Counted from the first letter of the stretch, positions 26,444 through 40,050 are shown. The stretch is 64,000 nucleotides of DNA from Amphirosellinia nigrospora (GCA_004123355.1 SCHM01000005.1:1426001-1490000), one strand, 5' to 3'. Notes: a model not told the origin generated them from the sequence alone. Numbers and translations: made by a program.

Positions 26444-26573
26444 GAAAAAAGGGGCAAAGGAGAAGTAGTTATTATATTAAAGGTGCGTAGCACCTATTTT
26501 TTGTCTAGATATGCCTAGCTGCAGCTAGCTTTACTAGCTATTAATAGCTATTATCGGGCCAACGGCCTATCTA
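26444..26573 (-). repeat. E2 LTR, 3' copy
   Basis: This 130-bp LTR starts GAAAAAAGGGGCAAAGG on the plus strand and ends CGGCCTATCTA. The hairpin GGTGCGTAGCACC is intact. It directly follows the CGCTA duplication. Confidence 0.88.
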
Positions 26574-29500
26574 GTCCAGAGTAAACATTAGCGCGCTTTT
26601 ACGCTTTTTCTAAATATTTAGATCTATTTAAGTTTACGTATAAATTGTTTTAAAAATAGTATATATTTTTATTTTTTTTCGTTTATAAATAATTATTTTT
26701 AGAATAATTTTAATAAATTTTATAAAACTTAGTTTTTTTTACGATTTTTAATTTATTTAAGTTTTTTAGTATATAATTTTTTTTTTATTATAGTATAAAT
26801 TAAAATAGCTTTTTTATTTAGGTTTTAATTTTAGCTATTTTTGTTTAATAAATAAAAACTAAATTTTAACTTTAAGTTATAATTTATAACTATAAAAGCT
26901 TGCTTTTTTGTTCGAGCGTTTTTATATACTTGTTTAATTTTTTAAATTAATATTAAAACTAGCTAATATATTAAATTGCTAAGTTTATTTATAATTTATT
27001 ACTTAGTAATTTAAACTTATTTATAATTAAAGTATTTTTAGCTCGATAGTATTAAATAATAAATATATTTATTTAAACGTTTTTTATAAGCAATTTATAT
27101 AATAATTTAGCTAAGCTATATTTAATAGTTTATATATTTAAAGTTTAAATGCTTTATTAATAATAAAATTTTTATATTTTATAATTTATTATTTTTATTT
27201 TAGGTTATTTATTTAAATTATAAAATAGATTATTATTTATTAAATATTATTTGCGTTATTTTATTAAAAACTTTATTAGTTTAATATTTTAATATAAAGC
27301 TAATAAAGCGTTAATTATTTTATTTTTTTTTTTATATAATTTAAAAGTTTTATAAAATAAAAACATTTTTTAAATTAGTATATAATACTAGTAATAAAAT
27401 GCTTATTTTATTAGTTTAATGTTTTATTTTAGCAAATATTATTTTAATTATATAATCGATCGTAAAATAATATTAGCTATATTAATTAAAATAGTTTATT
27501 ATATAATAAATATATTAATTTTTTTATATAAATATTAAAAAAGTTTAATAAAGTTTATTATTATAACTTAAAATAGTTTATAAATAATAATAAATAAATT
27601 AAGCGCTATTATTTTTTTAAAGTTAAAATAATATATTATAAATATTTTAATATATATTTAATAGCGTTTATAGTTATAATAAGCTAATATATAATTAGTT
27701 TATTTTTTTTAAAATAATTAAAATATATAATAACTTAATAAATTATATATTTATTATAATTTTTAATATTTTTTTATATAAAATATTATTTTAGTAGTTT
27801 TTAAAATAATATTCTAGCTAACTGTTTTATATTTTAAAGTTTTTAGCTTTATATACTAACGCTAATATTTTAGTTTTTTTTATTTATTAGATTTTTTAAT
27901 TTATATAATATTTTTATATATTAAATATTAAAAAAATATATAAACTTATTTTTAATATATTATTTAATACTAAATTATTATTAAATAAATATAATAAGTT
28001 TAAAATAAATTAATATTATTAGCATTATTAAATAATATATTATATTAAGTTTTATATTTTTTTAAAGTTATTTAACTAGTTTTATAGTTTTATTAGTTTA
28101 AACGTTATAACTTTTTTATATAGTTTATTAATAAACGTTTTTTTTTTTATAAGTTATATATTTAAATATTCGCTAATATTTGTTTATTTTATTTTTTAAA
28201 TTTATTTTTTAATTTTTATTAATATTTTATAATATAATAAATTATTTAAATAGTTATTTAAAAAAATATAATATATAATAATACGTCCGTTATTATATTT
28301 TTTAAGCTTATAATATAAATAATATAAACGTTAAAAAACTATAGTTTATTTATTTATTTTATATAAATATTTTAATATTTAATAATATTAAAAAAAAAAA
28401 AAATAGCTTATAATTTATATAAATAAAAATATATTTTTAAACTTAAAATATTTTTTATATTTTCGGTAGAATTTTAATAATATATAGTTTTTTTTTATAA
28501 ATATTATAATTTTTTTATTAAATAAATAAAAAACTATTATATAATATAAGTTTAAGTATTTTTTTTAATATTATAAATATAATATTTTTTCTGTAAATAA
28601 ATATATTAAAATATATTTCGATAGGTTAATTTATAACGTAATTATATTTTTATAGTAATAGCTACTAATAAGCTTAATAATTTAAAAGTAAATATTTCGC
28701 TAAACTTTTATTATTATATATATATTTTTTTAAAAACGTATTAAAAATCGAGCTATTTTAAAATAATTTTTTATTTATTTATAGGTAAAGTTTATAGTTT
28801 TTATAAACTTTTTTATTTTTATTTAATTTTTAATATTAATTAGTTTTAAAAGCGTTCGGTTTTATTTTTTAATTATTATTTTATTATATATTTTATAAAT
28901 TATTTTTAAAGCTTTTATTTTATTATATTAATAGATTTTTTTAAATAATAGTTTTAATTTTAATTATAATATTTTTAGCAAAAAATAATATTCGATTTAT
29001 TTTAATTGTTTTTTTATTATTTATATAGGCTAAATATATTATTAATATATTTTACGGCGTAAGAAAAACATTTAAAGCTTTTAAAGCTAAAAAAATAGTT
29101 TAAATTAAAAGTTAAATATAAGTTTAAATATAATTTTTATTATTTTTAATATAAAATATACGGCTAATTAAATATTTATAGTATTTTTATAAGCTATAAT
29201 TAAAAAACCTAAATATTTTAAATATTAATATATAATAATAATTTAAATATACTATAATTAACTAATATTATATTTTAAGTTAAACTTATAATATAAATTA
29301 ATTATAAAAATTTAGTTTTTTATATATTTATAAATAAAAAAAAGTTAATATTTAAAAAGTTTTTTTTTTTATTATAATTTAATATAAGTTAGGGTTTTTT
29401 TATAGTTTTATATTATAACTTTTATTTTTATTAATTAAACTAATATAGCTGCTTAATTTAAAAAACTTTTATTAATTATAATAGTAGATTTAAATATGCT

Positions 29501-32500
29501 TATATTAATATATTATTTAATTAAAATATTTAATTAATATAAATTTAAATATAATTAAAATCGTTTAGCTAATTTATTTTATAGTTTTATTTTTTTTTAG
29601 TTTTATTTTATATATAAAAAAATTAATTAGTTTTATTATATTTTTAATATTTATTACGTTATAATTTTTATATATATATTAAATATATATAAATATTTTA
29701 TTATTTTTAATATTAAAAAGCTAAACTACGGTTTTACGGATAATTATTATTTATATATTATTTTATTAAGTATTTTTTTTTTTAATATAATTAGTTAATA
29801 TATTATTTTTTAATCGGTAGGAAATTTAATTTTTAGTTTTTTTTTATATATTATATAATTTTTTTTTTTTAATATAATAAACTAATCGGGATAAATATAT
29901 TAAAAGCTAACATAGTTAATAAACTATAAAGCTGTTTATATATTTACTTTTTTAAACGTATTATATTTAAACGTAATATATATGCTTTTAATTAAATATA
30001 ATTTAAAAAAATAAATAATATTTTATATTAGCCGATTTAATAACCCGGCTAAATTAAAGCTAATAATTTAGTTTAATAATTTATATTTAAAATATTTATA
30101 TTTATATAATTTTTATTACTATTATTATTATTTTTATATTAAATTTTAATATATTTTATATATTTTTTTATAATATTAGTAATTTTTTATATAAAAAAGT
30201 TAGTTTATAAATACTTTTTAATAATATTATTAGTTTTTTTAACATTATTAGCTTTTTTTAGCGCTAAAACTTTTTATAATAAAAAATAAACTTTAGATAT
30301 TAAATAACGTTATAACGTTTTAAAACTATAATAATTTTAATAATAAAAAAATATTTTTTTTATTTTTAATAATTATACTATTATTTATATAAAGTAAATA
30401 ATTTATAACTATTATATTAAATATTATAACTTATTAACTTTTATAGTTTTTTGTTTAAATTTAATAAAGTAGCAGATTTTATTTTTATAGTAAATAATTA
30501 ACGGATTAAAATATTAAAGTTTTTAATAACGTTAGAATAATAAAATTAATATTATTTTTTTAATTTATTTAATTAAAGTTTTTTTTATAATATTTATTAT
30601 AATTTTTTTTCGACAATAAACTTAATAACTAAAGTTATTTTATACGTATTTAATAATATAATAATTAATGCTTTATTATAAAAATTATATTTATTTTAAT
30701 ATTTTTTAGCTATATTTTTAGCTTTTTTTTAATTTATATTAATAAATATTTAAAATTATAAATAAAATTTAAGCTTAATTAAAAAAGTTTATAAAAAATA
30801 TAAATATTTTAATTTATTATAAAAAAGTTTTATAATTTATTATATTTTTTTTTTTTAGCTTTTAATTTTTTAATAGTTATAATAATATTTAAATTATATA
30901 TTTTACGTAGTTTAAATACGCGTTTATTATTTTATTATTTACTAAGTTTATAATTAAAACATTATTTAAAACTTTATGTTTTTAATAGCTAGTTTTATTA
31001 TAGTATTAAATATAGTTTAAAATATAGCTATAAAGTTTTATAAATTTTATTTTAAAGTTATATTATTATTATTATTTTTATATAATAAATAGCTTAATAT
31101 TTTAAAAGGATTTTATTATAATTAAACTATTATAAATATTAAATATTTTATATATATTAAATACTTTATTTATAAAGTAAGCGTTTTTTTTATTTTTTTA
31201 ATAAATATATTATAGTATAACTAAACTAATTTAAATTAAACTTTTTAAAATAAAGCTTTATAAATATAAACTTATATATTAATATATTTTATTTTTAAAT
31301 AAGCTTTTTTTATTATTATAGTTATTTATATTATTTTAATATATATTATAGCTATATATAGTTTTTTTATTATAGTAAAAATAGATTTTTTTACTTTTTT
31401 TTAAAGTTTTAAAGCTATTAATTAATAAATAATTTAATAATTTATAAATAAAAATTATTTTAAAAATAGTTTATTATATTTTAATAACTTTTTTAATTAT
31501 ATAAGCTATAGCTTTTATATTTTTTTTATTTATATAGCTATTATTATAATTATTATTATTATTACTATTATATAAATTATTTTATTAATTTTTATTTAAT
31601 TTTAATTAATATATATAAAAGCAATTTTTAATATATGTTTTATTTAGTAATAATTATAATATTTAATAGCTAATTAGTTTATTTAATTTTTTTAATATAT
31701 TTATTTTTATATAAAATATATTATATTATAATAAATTAACTAAAAAAGTAATTTCGGATATAATAAATTAAAAACAATTAAAAGTAAAAGTTTAATAATC
31801 GATAAAAATAGTTAAGTTATTTATTTAATAAAAAAATTATTAATATTTTTAATAGCTTATTTAATAAAAATATTTAAAGTTTTATATAAAATTTTATAAA
31901 TTATTTTTATTTTTTATTTTTATATATTTAGCTTTATTTTAGCTTTATTAGCTATTATTTTTAAAGCGTTTTAAATAATTTTAAAATATTTTTTTAGCGT
32001 TTTAATTTTAGTAGTTTTTATAATAAAGCTTTTTAATATAAATTATAGTTTTTAAAACTATTAATAAATTTAAAATAATTATTCGTAAAAAAATATTTTT
32101 ATTAAAGATTTAGCTATAGCTTTATTATTTAATATAATATTTATTTTAAATATATTTTAAATTTTATTTATTTTATAGCTTTTTAAATATAGTTATAATA
32201 TTAAATAAAAACTTATTTTTTTTTTAATTAATATATATTAAGTTTTTAGTTTTATAAATTTTATGTTTATTAAGCGGCCTAAATATTAGTTTTTAAAAAT
32301 TATTATAGTTTTAATAAGTTTTTATTATAGCGGTATTATTAATACTTTTTTTATAATTTTTTATAGTTTAATATTTAAATTTATAAAATAATAGCTTTTT
32401 TAATATAAAATATATTAATAATATAAATAACTTTAAATAAAAGCAATATTTTTAAATATATTTAACTTTTTTAAACTATTAAATAAGTTATTAAAGCTAT

Positions 32501-32896
32501 TTAAATAATAATTTAATATTATTAAAGTATTTATATAAACTAAAGTTAAATATTATTTATACTAGTTTTATTATATTTATAAAAGCTAAACAATCGATTA
32601 ATTATTAAAATAATTACTTTTAAATAAATATTAAAGGCTTTATTAGCGAACTGTTTAAATTTAAGTAATATTTTCGAAGGTTAAGTTTTAAAAAGCGTTT
32701 TTAAATAAAACGCCTATAAGTAACTGCTTTAGGTTTTATTTATTTTAATTAAGCAAATAGTTAATAAATAAAATAAATATAATAATATTAATTATTATAT
32801 AAAGTGTTTTTTATAAAAAGCTATTAAGCTTTAATTTTTAAGCGTATTTACTGCTTATAAAAGATTTCTTTTTTTTATATCTTATTCTTATTATTA

Positions 32897-33028
32897 AAAA
32901 AAAAGGGCGAGGGAAAAATAGTTATTATATTAAAGGTGCGTAGTACTTATTTATTCTATTTAAATATGCCTAGCTATAGCTAGCTCCGCTAGCTATTAAT
33001 AGCTATTATTAAACCAACGGCTTATTTA
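32897..33028 (-). repeat. E2 LTR, 5' copy
   Basis: This 132-bp LTR is the partner of 26444-26573. It keeps GGGCGAGGGAAAAATAG and GCTAGCTCCGCTAGC. An altered primer-binding site (TAATAATAAG on the minus strand) adjoins it at 32896. It ends at the CGCTA duplication. Confidence 0.85.
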
Positions 33029-34223
33029 CGCTAAAGTTATATTATTATTTTATAATTAGATTATAATTTTAAGCTATAAAATAAAATTAAAAAGTTAAAT
33101 ATTATAATAAATAATTAATTTTTACTTTAAGTAAAAAAGATTTATTATAATATTAAGATTTTTAAAACGATTTTTAACCTAAATAAAATTAAAAAACTTT
33201 TCTAGTATAAAATATTATTTTAAATTTTAAATATAACTATAAGCTATTTTTAATTTTAAATATAACTATAAACTTTATATTTTAAATAATAACGCTATTT
33301 AAAATATATTAATTTTATAACGTATTAGATTTTTATTTTTTTCGAAAAAAGCTTAAGTTTGCTAATAAGTTTAAAAAAACTTTATAAGCTAGCTAAAACG
33401 TTTAAAAAAAAAAAACTTTTTAAAAAAAGCTTAAGTTTATTAATAAGTTTAAAAAAAACTTTATAAGTTAATTAAAACGTTTAAAAAAGAAAAATTCGAA
33501 CACTTAAAAAATACGTTTATTATAATTAATTTAAAGCTTTAAAGTTTTTAAAGATTTAAAAACTATATTTAAAATATTATAATAAAAAATAAAAAAATAA
33601 GCAAAAAAATTATAAACGAATATTTTATAAAAAATATTGCTATATTTATTATATTAATATAACGGCTAATTTTATAATAATTATAGTTTTTTTAAAAAAT
33701 AGTTTAATAAAAATTATATTTAAGTAAAATTATATAATAATATTAGTTTATAACTTAAAAATAATAAATATTTAAATTAATATTAAATTAAAAAAATAAA
33801 AAAATAAAATAATTATAAATATAATTAAACAAATAATATTAAATAATTATATTTAATATAAAATATAACTATTAAATAATCGGGTTTAATAAAACGTATA
33901 ATTATTAAATAATTAGATTTAAATAAAATTAGATTTAGTATAACTTATAAAAAAAAAAAATTAAAAATAAAATTTTATAATTTATTTATATTATATTATT
34001 ATTTTTAATATAAATATTTAATTTTAAATTATTTTATTAAATTTATAATTATCCGGATAAAAAAATAAATATTAAAAACTAAATATATATAATAATAAAT
34101 AAAAATAAAAAAGTTCTTAATTCGGGTAAAAAAATTTTTATTTAAAATATAAAAATAAAAAATTTTTTATCGATAAAAAAACTTTTTTTTTATTTAATTA
34201 TACTTTTTTATAAAACTTAAACA

Positions 34224-34704
34224 TTATTTACGTTAGTTTTGCTATATTTATAAAAACTAAACGATTAATTAGTTATTAAAATAATTGCTTTTATGTAAAA
34301 ATTAAAAGCTTTATTAATAAACTATTTAAGTTTAAATTTAAATAGTATTTTTAAAGGTTAAGTTTTAAAAAGCGTTTTTAAATAAAACGCCTATAAATAA
34401 CTGCCCTAGGCTTTATTTATTTTAATTAAATAAATAATTAATAAATAAAATAAATATAATAATATTAACGTTATATAAAGTATTTTTTATAAAAGCTATT
34501 AAAACTTAATTTTTAAGCGTATTTGCTGCTTATAAAAAGATTTCTTTTTTTTCCGTATTTTACTTTTATTACCAAAAAAAAAGCGAAAGAAAAATAGTTA
34601 TTGTATTAAAGGTACGAAGCACTTATTTATTTTATCTAAATATATTTAGCTATAGCTAGCTCTACCAGCTGCTAATAGCTATTAACGGACCGACGGCCTA
34701 TCTA
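34224..34704 (-). mobile_element. E0 terminal segment with 5' LTR (34575-34704)
   Basis: This is the last piece of E0. It starts at the Y-a junction and aligns with 32550-33028 of E2, including the near-unaltered block AAACGCCTATAAATAACTGCC. The 130-bp LTR at 34575-34704 ends GACGGCCTATCTA. The primer-binding site remnant (TGGTAATA on the minus strand) lies at its inner edge. Immediately afterwards the Z3 repeat resumes. Confidence 0.82.
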
Positions 34705-35440
34705 TTAAAACAAAAATAAATAATACTATTAAAACAAAAATATATAATATTATGTTATAAAATATTTTTAATTATTTTTTAAGTTTGTAAATATTTCTTA
34801 AGTTATAAACGTTTTAATTAACGTTTTAAACTAATTTTATTAAAGTAATATTTTTTATAATAATAACAATTTTTTTAATAATAATAATATTTATTTATAT
34901 TTTTATTTTATTTTATAAACGAAAATAAAATCTTTATTTATGCTTTTAAGCAAAAAACGTTAAACTAATACTTTTTAATAGTTTTATTTTTATTTTCTAA
35001 ATAAACCGATATATTTTAAACAATAACGATTTTTATTAACGTTTTTATTTTTACTTTTTAAACGAATATAAGTTTTATATAGCTATAAGGTTATTATTAA
35101 TAAAAATATAAACGATAATAAAAATAATAATAACAATAAAAAAATAAAAATAAAAATAAAACGGAAAAAAATAAAAATTATAGCAATAAAGAAAAAATAT
35201 AAATAATAGTTTAATTAAAAAAACATATAACGATAGTAATAATAAAAATATTATTTTATTTTTTAAAGGGGGGCAAATATAACGCTATTTTAAAAATAGT
35301 ATTTCTAAAATAATATTTAATAAGCTAAATATTATCCGTAGGACGTTATTTTTAAGACAACGTTTAATATAATAAACTTAGCTTAATAATTTAATAATTT
35401 TAAAATTAATAAACTATATATTATTATTTATTATTTAATT
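34705..35440 (-). repeat. Z3 repeat, right fragment with S module
   Basis: This continues fragment 1-74 on the far side of E0 and matches the reverse complement of Z2 (53501-54260). At its right end lies the S module, with an 84-bp palindrome at 35280-35363 whose arms read AACGCTATTTTAAAAATA and its complement. A short less altered run, AAAGGGGGGCAAATATAACG, is at 35263-35283. No coding capacity is visible. Confidence 0.75.
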
Positions 35441-35552
35441 AGTTTTATAAAAAAATATAACTAAGCTTTTTAAATATATTATTAATATATACTAAAAAAT
35501 TAAAAATATTAAAACTATTTAGCAAAATTAGCTAATAAATAAAAAAATTAAT
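35441..35552. other. AT-rich spacer
   Basis: This is short AT-rich sequence between the Z3 repeat and solo LTR K. It is not matched elsewhere in the window. It ends in TTAAT, the left target duplication of K. Confidence 0.5.
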
Positions 35553-35820
35553 AGTTACGGATCTGCAGGCTCTGGTGGCTGTGCCCCACTAGCCACAGCA
35601 CCCGTAATCTCTACTTGCAATAACTGCCACTTACAGTGAATGCAGTTGCAGTGAATGAAGGCAGGCACTGGCAGTGAATGCAGCTGCCCACGCGAGTATT
35701 TAAGCAGCTGCCTGTAACGTAGACTTAGACCTTCCTTCCTTCCTACTTTATCTGTAGATTTTATATGCAATATACCACATATGCTGGAGCCTTGTCTCTT
35801 CAAGTGTGTGAAGCGTAACT
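35553..35820 (+). repeat. Solo LTR K, unmutated
   Basis: This 268-bp GC-rich island begins AGTTACGGATC and ends GAAGCGTAACT, with inverted terminal bases AGTTACG/CGTAACT and a 5-bp duplication, TTAAT (35548-35552 and 35821-35825). A TATA-like box (GAGTATTTAAGCAG) is followed by a pyrimidine-rich run (CCTTCCTTCCTTCC), as in LTR promoters read on the plus strand. Three copies of CAGTGAATG lie upstream of the box. It is the only copy in the window. The open frame across it on the minus strand is not a gene. Confidence 0.88.
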
Positions 35821-35825
35821 TTAAT

Positions 35826-36698
35826 AAAAAAATTAATAAAATTAAAAGCTAAAAATTAAACTTCGAACTAATAAACTTTAATTTATATATATATTAAATA
35901 TATTTTATAAATATATAAATAATTACTATTTACGGATATTATATAATTATTATAAAAAATTTAATAAAATATATAACGTATTATTTATAAATATATTAGC
36001 TATTATAATAATATAATTATAATTTATAAATTTTTAGGTTATAATATTAATAATTAATATTAAAATATATTATAACCGATAAAAAAATCGTAATATTAAA
36101 ATAATTTAGCGATATTACTATAATAAAAATAACCGTAGTTTTAAACTAATAATTTTTAATATATTAATTTTATATTTAAATTATTATTTTTATTATTTTT
36201 ATTTATATATTAACTAGTATTTTATTAAATATATATTAATCGGACTTTAAACGTTTTAAAAATATATATTTTATAATAACTTAGAAATTTTAACGTATAT
36301 AATACTAATAACTTATATAGTATTAAAAGCAATAATATATATTAAAAACTAAAAATATAAAATGTTAACTTTTATATAAATATTTAAAAAATTTTATATT
36401 TAAATATAGTTTATATAATTTATAAAAAATATATACTTAATATTTTTAATACTTTTTGGTATTTTAAAACTTTTATCTAAAAAATAGCTAATATAAAACT
36501 TTAATATATAATTTAATTTATAAGTTTAATAATTAGTAAAAAATCTTTAATTTTAACTTTTTAAATGGTTTAATATAAAAAAACCGAATAAATTCTTTAT
36601 ATTATATTAATAATTTAATAAAGTTTAAAAATAAATAGCTTTTAACGTTTAATGTTTAATTATATTTAAAATTCGTTAAAACGTTTTTATAAAAAATC

Positions 36699-36699
<1 letters not shown>
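35826..36699. other. Unassigned AT-rich, RIP-type sequence
   Basis: This is purine-rich on the plus strand and nearly free of CpA and TpG. I found no match to families E, G, F, Y or Z. It may be the decayed interior of another element. No open frame, tRNA or terminal repeat was seen. Confidence 0.4.
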
Positions 36700-36743
<44 letters not shown>

Positions 36744-36761
36744 TAATAATAATAATAATAA

Positions 36762-36831
<70 letters not shown>
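36700..36831. repeat. (AAT)n microsatellite
   Basis: About 130 bp of AAT/TAA triplets with only three or four interruptions. It is the longest simple repeat in the window. Shorter ATT runs occur inside the Z repeats near 44780-44930. Confidence 0.95.
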
Positions 36832-36832
<1 letters not shown>

Positions 36833-39540
36833 TTAATAAGCTAAAATAATTTAATAATATTAAATAAACTTTATATTAATTATAAAAACTATTTAAATTA
36901 TATTTATTATATAATTTATAAAATTTTCGATATAAAACCTTTATAAAGTTAAATAAAAATATAATAAAATTAATATTTAAAAAGAAATCTATTAATATTT
37001 TATAATATAATAAACTAATAAAACTAAAAAAAAAAATTATTAATTAATTTAACTTAAAATAAAATAATTTTAACAATAAAAATATAATAACTTATAATAA
37101 TAAGCTAATTTTTATAAATATATTTTATTTCGTTAAACGTATTAATTCGTTTTTAAAAAAAAAAATTAATAAAAACTAATAATAAATAATTATTATTTAT
37201 ATTTTAAACGTTTTTATTAAAATTAATTATTATATAATAAAATAATAAACTAATAGCTTTAAAACGAACTATATATAAAAAAAATTAACTATAATTATTA
37301 ATAGCTTTATTAACCGGTTTATTATATAACTTTTTAAACTATAAAATTATTTAATTAATTATATTTTAAGCTAAAATTTTGTTTATAATAAAGTAGCTAT
37401 AATTATTTTTATTTAGTAAAAATTATAATATATTCGAATAATAAAAACGTTAAATAAGAATAATTATAATTAATATAATATTATAGTTTTTATTTAAATT
37501 TATATAAATTTAAATATTAAATAATTTTTACTAGTATTTAAATTTATTATAAAATTAATAAACTATATATTTTAAATTATAAAAATAAAACTAATTTTTT
37601 TAATAACTGCTTATAAAAAATATTTTAAAAATAAATTATATTAAAAATATAATAAACTTAAATATAATTTTAAACAAAATAATTAATTTAGCAAACGTAA
37701 AAATAAAAAATTAAAAGCGTTAAACTGCTAGTTTAAAAAAAATATAAAATATTTTTTAAAATATACTTTTTATATAACTATATATATATAAAATAATTTT
37801 ATTTAAAAATATATTATTTAAATTTAAATATATTATTAAAATACCGGCTATTTATATATTTTTGCTATTTAATTAAAATTTTGCTTTTAAACTTTTATAT
37901 AAAAATAGTATAACTATTATTATTAAATTTATTATATTATTAATAATAGTTATAACTAACTTTTCGCTAAAAAAAAATAATATTAAAAATATTTATATTA
38001 AATCTATTTTTAAACAAACTAATATTAATTTTAAACTTATAATATAAAAAAATGATCTAAAAGTTATAATAATAATTATAGCTATAGCTATAATTAAAAA
38101 ATTAAAATTAAATATAAATATTTTTAATTAATAAATATTAACTTTATTAATAATAAAATCGCTAATATTAAAATATAAATCTTAGCTAATTTAAAAATGC
38201 TTGCTATTTTTAATATTAATAAAAACTTTTTAATAATTTTTATATTTAAAATAATCGTTATTAAAATATATTTAATTGCTTAAAAAAATATAATAGCAAT
38301 TTTAACTAATATAGTTAATATTATTAATATATTAAAAAATATAATATATTTTAAAAAAAAAATTTATTTTATATTAAATATAATTTATTTTATAATTAAA
38401 AATATAATAAAAATAAAGTTCTAGAAAAATATTTAATAATAAATAAAAACTTAAAATTTTTAGTATTATTTTAACTTTTAATATTTATAAATTAATTAAA
38501 ATCGGAAAAATAATTATATTTAATAAATAATCGATTTATATTAAAAATAATTTAAAAATTACTAATATTTTTAAACTAATTAATAATATATTTAAAATTT
38601 AAACTAATTAAAAAATATTAATATATTATTAATAAATTAATAAAGATTTTTTAATAAATAATTAGTAAAAAATAAAGCTAAATAATTATTTATATTTATT
38701 ATTTATTTATAACTAAAAATAATTAACGTTATATTTAATAAATTATATAATTAAAGTTATATAAAATAAGTTAATAGTTTAATTTTTTTTTATATTTTAT
38801 TTTTATTATATAAATTTAAAAAAAAATAACTTTATTTATAACTAGTAATTAATTTATATATTTTAAATAAAATAATAGTTTTAAATAATTATTCGTTTTT
38901 ATTATAATTTAAAATTATTAGGTTTATTTATAGCAAACTTATAAAATAATAATAAATACTATTTTTTTTATTAGTTTAGCGTTTATTTTAACTATTATAA
39001 TTATTTTATAAAATTAATTATTAAAAATTAAACAATTAATAGTTATTTTAATAGGTTTTTATAATTTATTAATATTTAAATAATATTTATAAATAAAAAA
39101 TTTCGACTTTTTAAAAAATTTTATTATATATTCATTAATATTATTATTATTTTTTTAAATTATTAAAAAATATTTATTTTATTTATGTATTATTTTTAAA
39201 ATATTTTGTTTTTATTATATTTTATTATTTCCGAAAAAAAATTTTCGTTTATTTTTTTATTAATTTATTAAATTTCTAAATAAATAAATATTTTTAGCTA
39301 TTTAACTATTATTAAATAATTAGCTATTTTTTAAAATTTAAAGTTTTTAAACTAGTTTAAAATATTAAAATAATATTTTAGTAATAATAAATTTTTATAT
39401 AACTTTTTTTATATTATATATAATATATAAACTTTTATATAAAAAATAAATTATTTATAAAAAATATAAATTAAATTATATATTTATAAGCAATTTTAAA
39501 AAAATAAGTTTATTATTAATTTATTTATTATAAACCGACC
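36832..39540. other. Unassigned AT-rich, RIP-type sequence
   Basis: This is 2.7 kb of strongly AT-rich sequence, A-rich on the plus strand up to about 38600. It does not visibly match the other families here. The composition suggests a former coding element read on the plus strand, but no motif could be recognised. It ends at the LTR of G3. Confidence 0.4.
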
Positions 39541-40050
39541 TATTAATATATAGATTTAGTATTTAATTGGCCTAATAATGGATTATGTAATTATTAGTGC
39601 TTAAGTAGCTGTGTAGCATAATAATACGTGGTTTTATATATGCGTTAGATATTACGTAGTACGTGTAAAAAAAGCCCTTTTTACGCGGGATAAAAAAAAT
39701 ATTAAGCTATTATAGCTGCTTAAGCAGATTTTTTAATATTTAATAAAAAAATAGCTTATTTAGTTTATAATTAAAAAATTAAAAATATATAATAATATAT
39801 ATTAATTAAGCTAATTAATTTAGTATTGTTTTTAATATTATATTATTTTTATATAATAATTAACGTATTTTTATAATTAATTAACCTTTAAAAAGTTTAA
39901 TTAGTATATTTAGCTATTTTAGTTATTAATTTAATTATTTAAATTAATAAATATTAACTAAAAAAAAATTAAAAAAAATTATTATAAATCTAAAATCTAA
40001 AATAATAAATATTAATATTTATTTAATAAAATAATTAATTAATAAATTAA
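39541..40050 (+). mobile_element. G3: truncated LTR retrotransposon, 5' LTR and leader
   Basis: This is the 5' LTR of a G element (39541-39853, 313 bp) followed by about 200 bp of internal sequence that matches G2 at 45636-45825. It then stops abruptly at the Y-b fragment, so the rest of the element is missing. The LTR keeps long clean runs (TTAATTGGCCTAATAATGG, TTTTTACGCGGG). It is a broken remnant. Confidence 0.8.

Larger units (their letters stand above)
26444..33028 (-). mobile_element. E2: LTR retrotransposon fossil inserted in Y-a
   Basis: E2 is a complete-length, broken LTR retrotransposon of 6585 bp with a perfect 5-bp target duplication, CGCTA (26439-26443 and 33029-33033). LTRs are 26444-26573 and 32897-33028. 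It aligns with E1 over its whole length and reads on the minus strand. Except for its LTRs it is saturated with RIP, and no domain can be read. Because it lies in Y-a, which lies in E0, it is the innermost member of a three-level nest and younger than both. Confidence 0.88.
26140..34223 (-). mobile_element. Y-a: Helitron-like element in E0, split by E2
   Basis: This is a non-coding element of about 1494 bp in two parts, 26140-26443 and 33034-34223, separated by E2. On the minus strand it starts TGTTTAAG-like and ends CTTTAG followed by host T, with no target duplication. The uninterrupted site in E2 (near 32550) shows insertion between A and T, as expected of Helitrons. The same ends occur in Y-c and Y-d. 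Near the CTAG end an inverted copy of the other terminus is present (ATGCTTAAGTTTTTAAGAAC near 26168). Tandem units of about 75 bp (33345-33500) and 30 bp (33220-33285) lie inside. It lacks room for a helicase gene, so it would be non-autonomous. Confidence 0.7.
75..34704 (-). mobile_element. E0: LTR retrotransposon fossil, split by four insertions
   Basis: This is an LTR retrotransposon copy, a broken fossil heavily altered by RIP. Its pieces are 75-543, 7873-10180, 16279-16379, 22937-26139 and 34224-34704. They align in order with E1 and E2. The inserts are G1, the F1/F2 pair, E1 and Y-a (which holds E2). After subtraction the element is about 6562 bp, close to E1 (6552) and E2 (6585). The element reads on the minus strand, because the gag end of the better preserved relative E1 lies at high coordinates. 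E0 sits in repeat Z3 with the duplication TCGAA/TTAAA. It is older than everything it contains. The superfamily is not resolved; a Gag with CCHC knuckles in E1 allows either Ty3/Gypsy or Ty1/Copia. Confidence 0.85.

Noticed and set aside
35555-35803. Minus-strand open frame of 82 codons
   Set aside because: It is contained in solo LTR K, whose ends and target duplication are clear.
36700-36831. CRISPR-like or satellite array
   Set aside because: It is a simple AAT microsatellite with no spacer structure.
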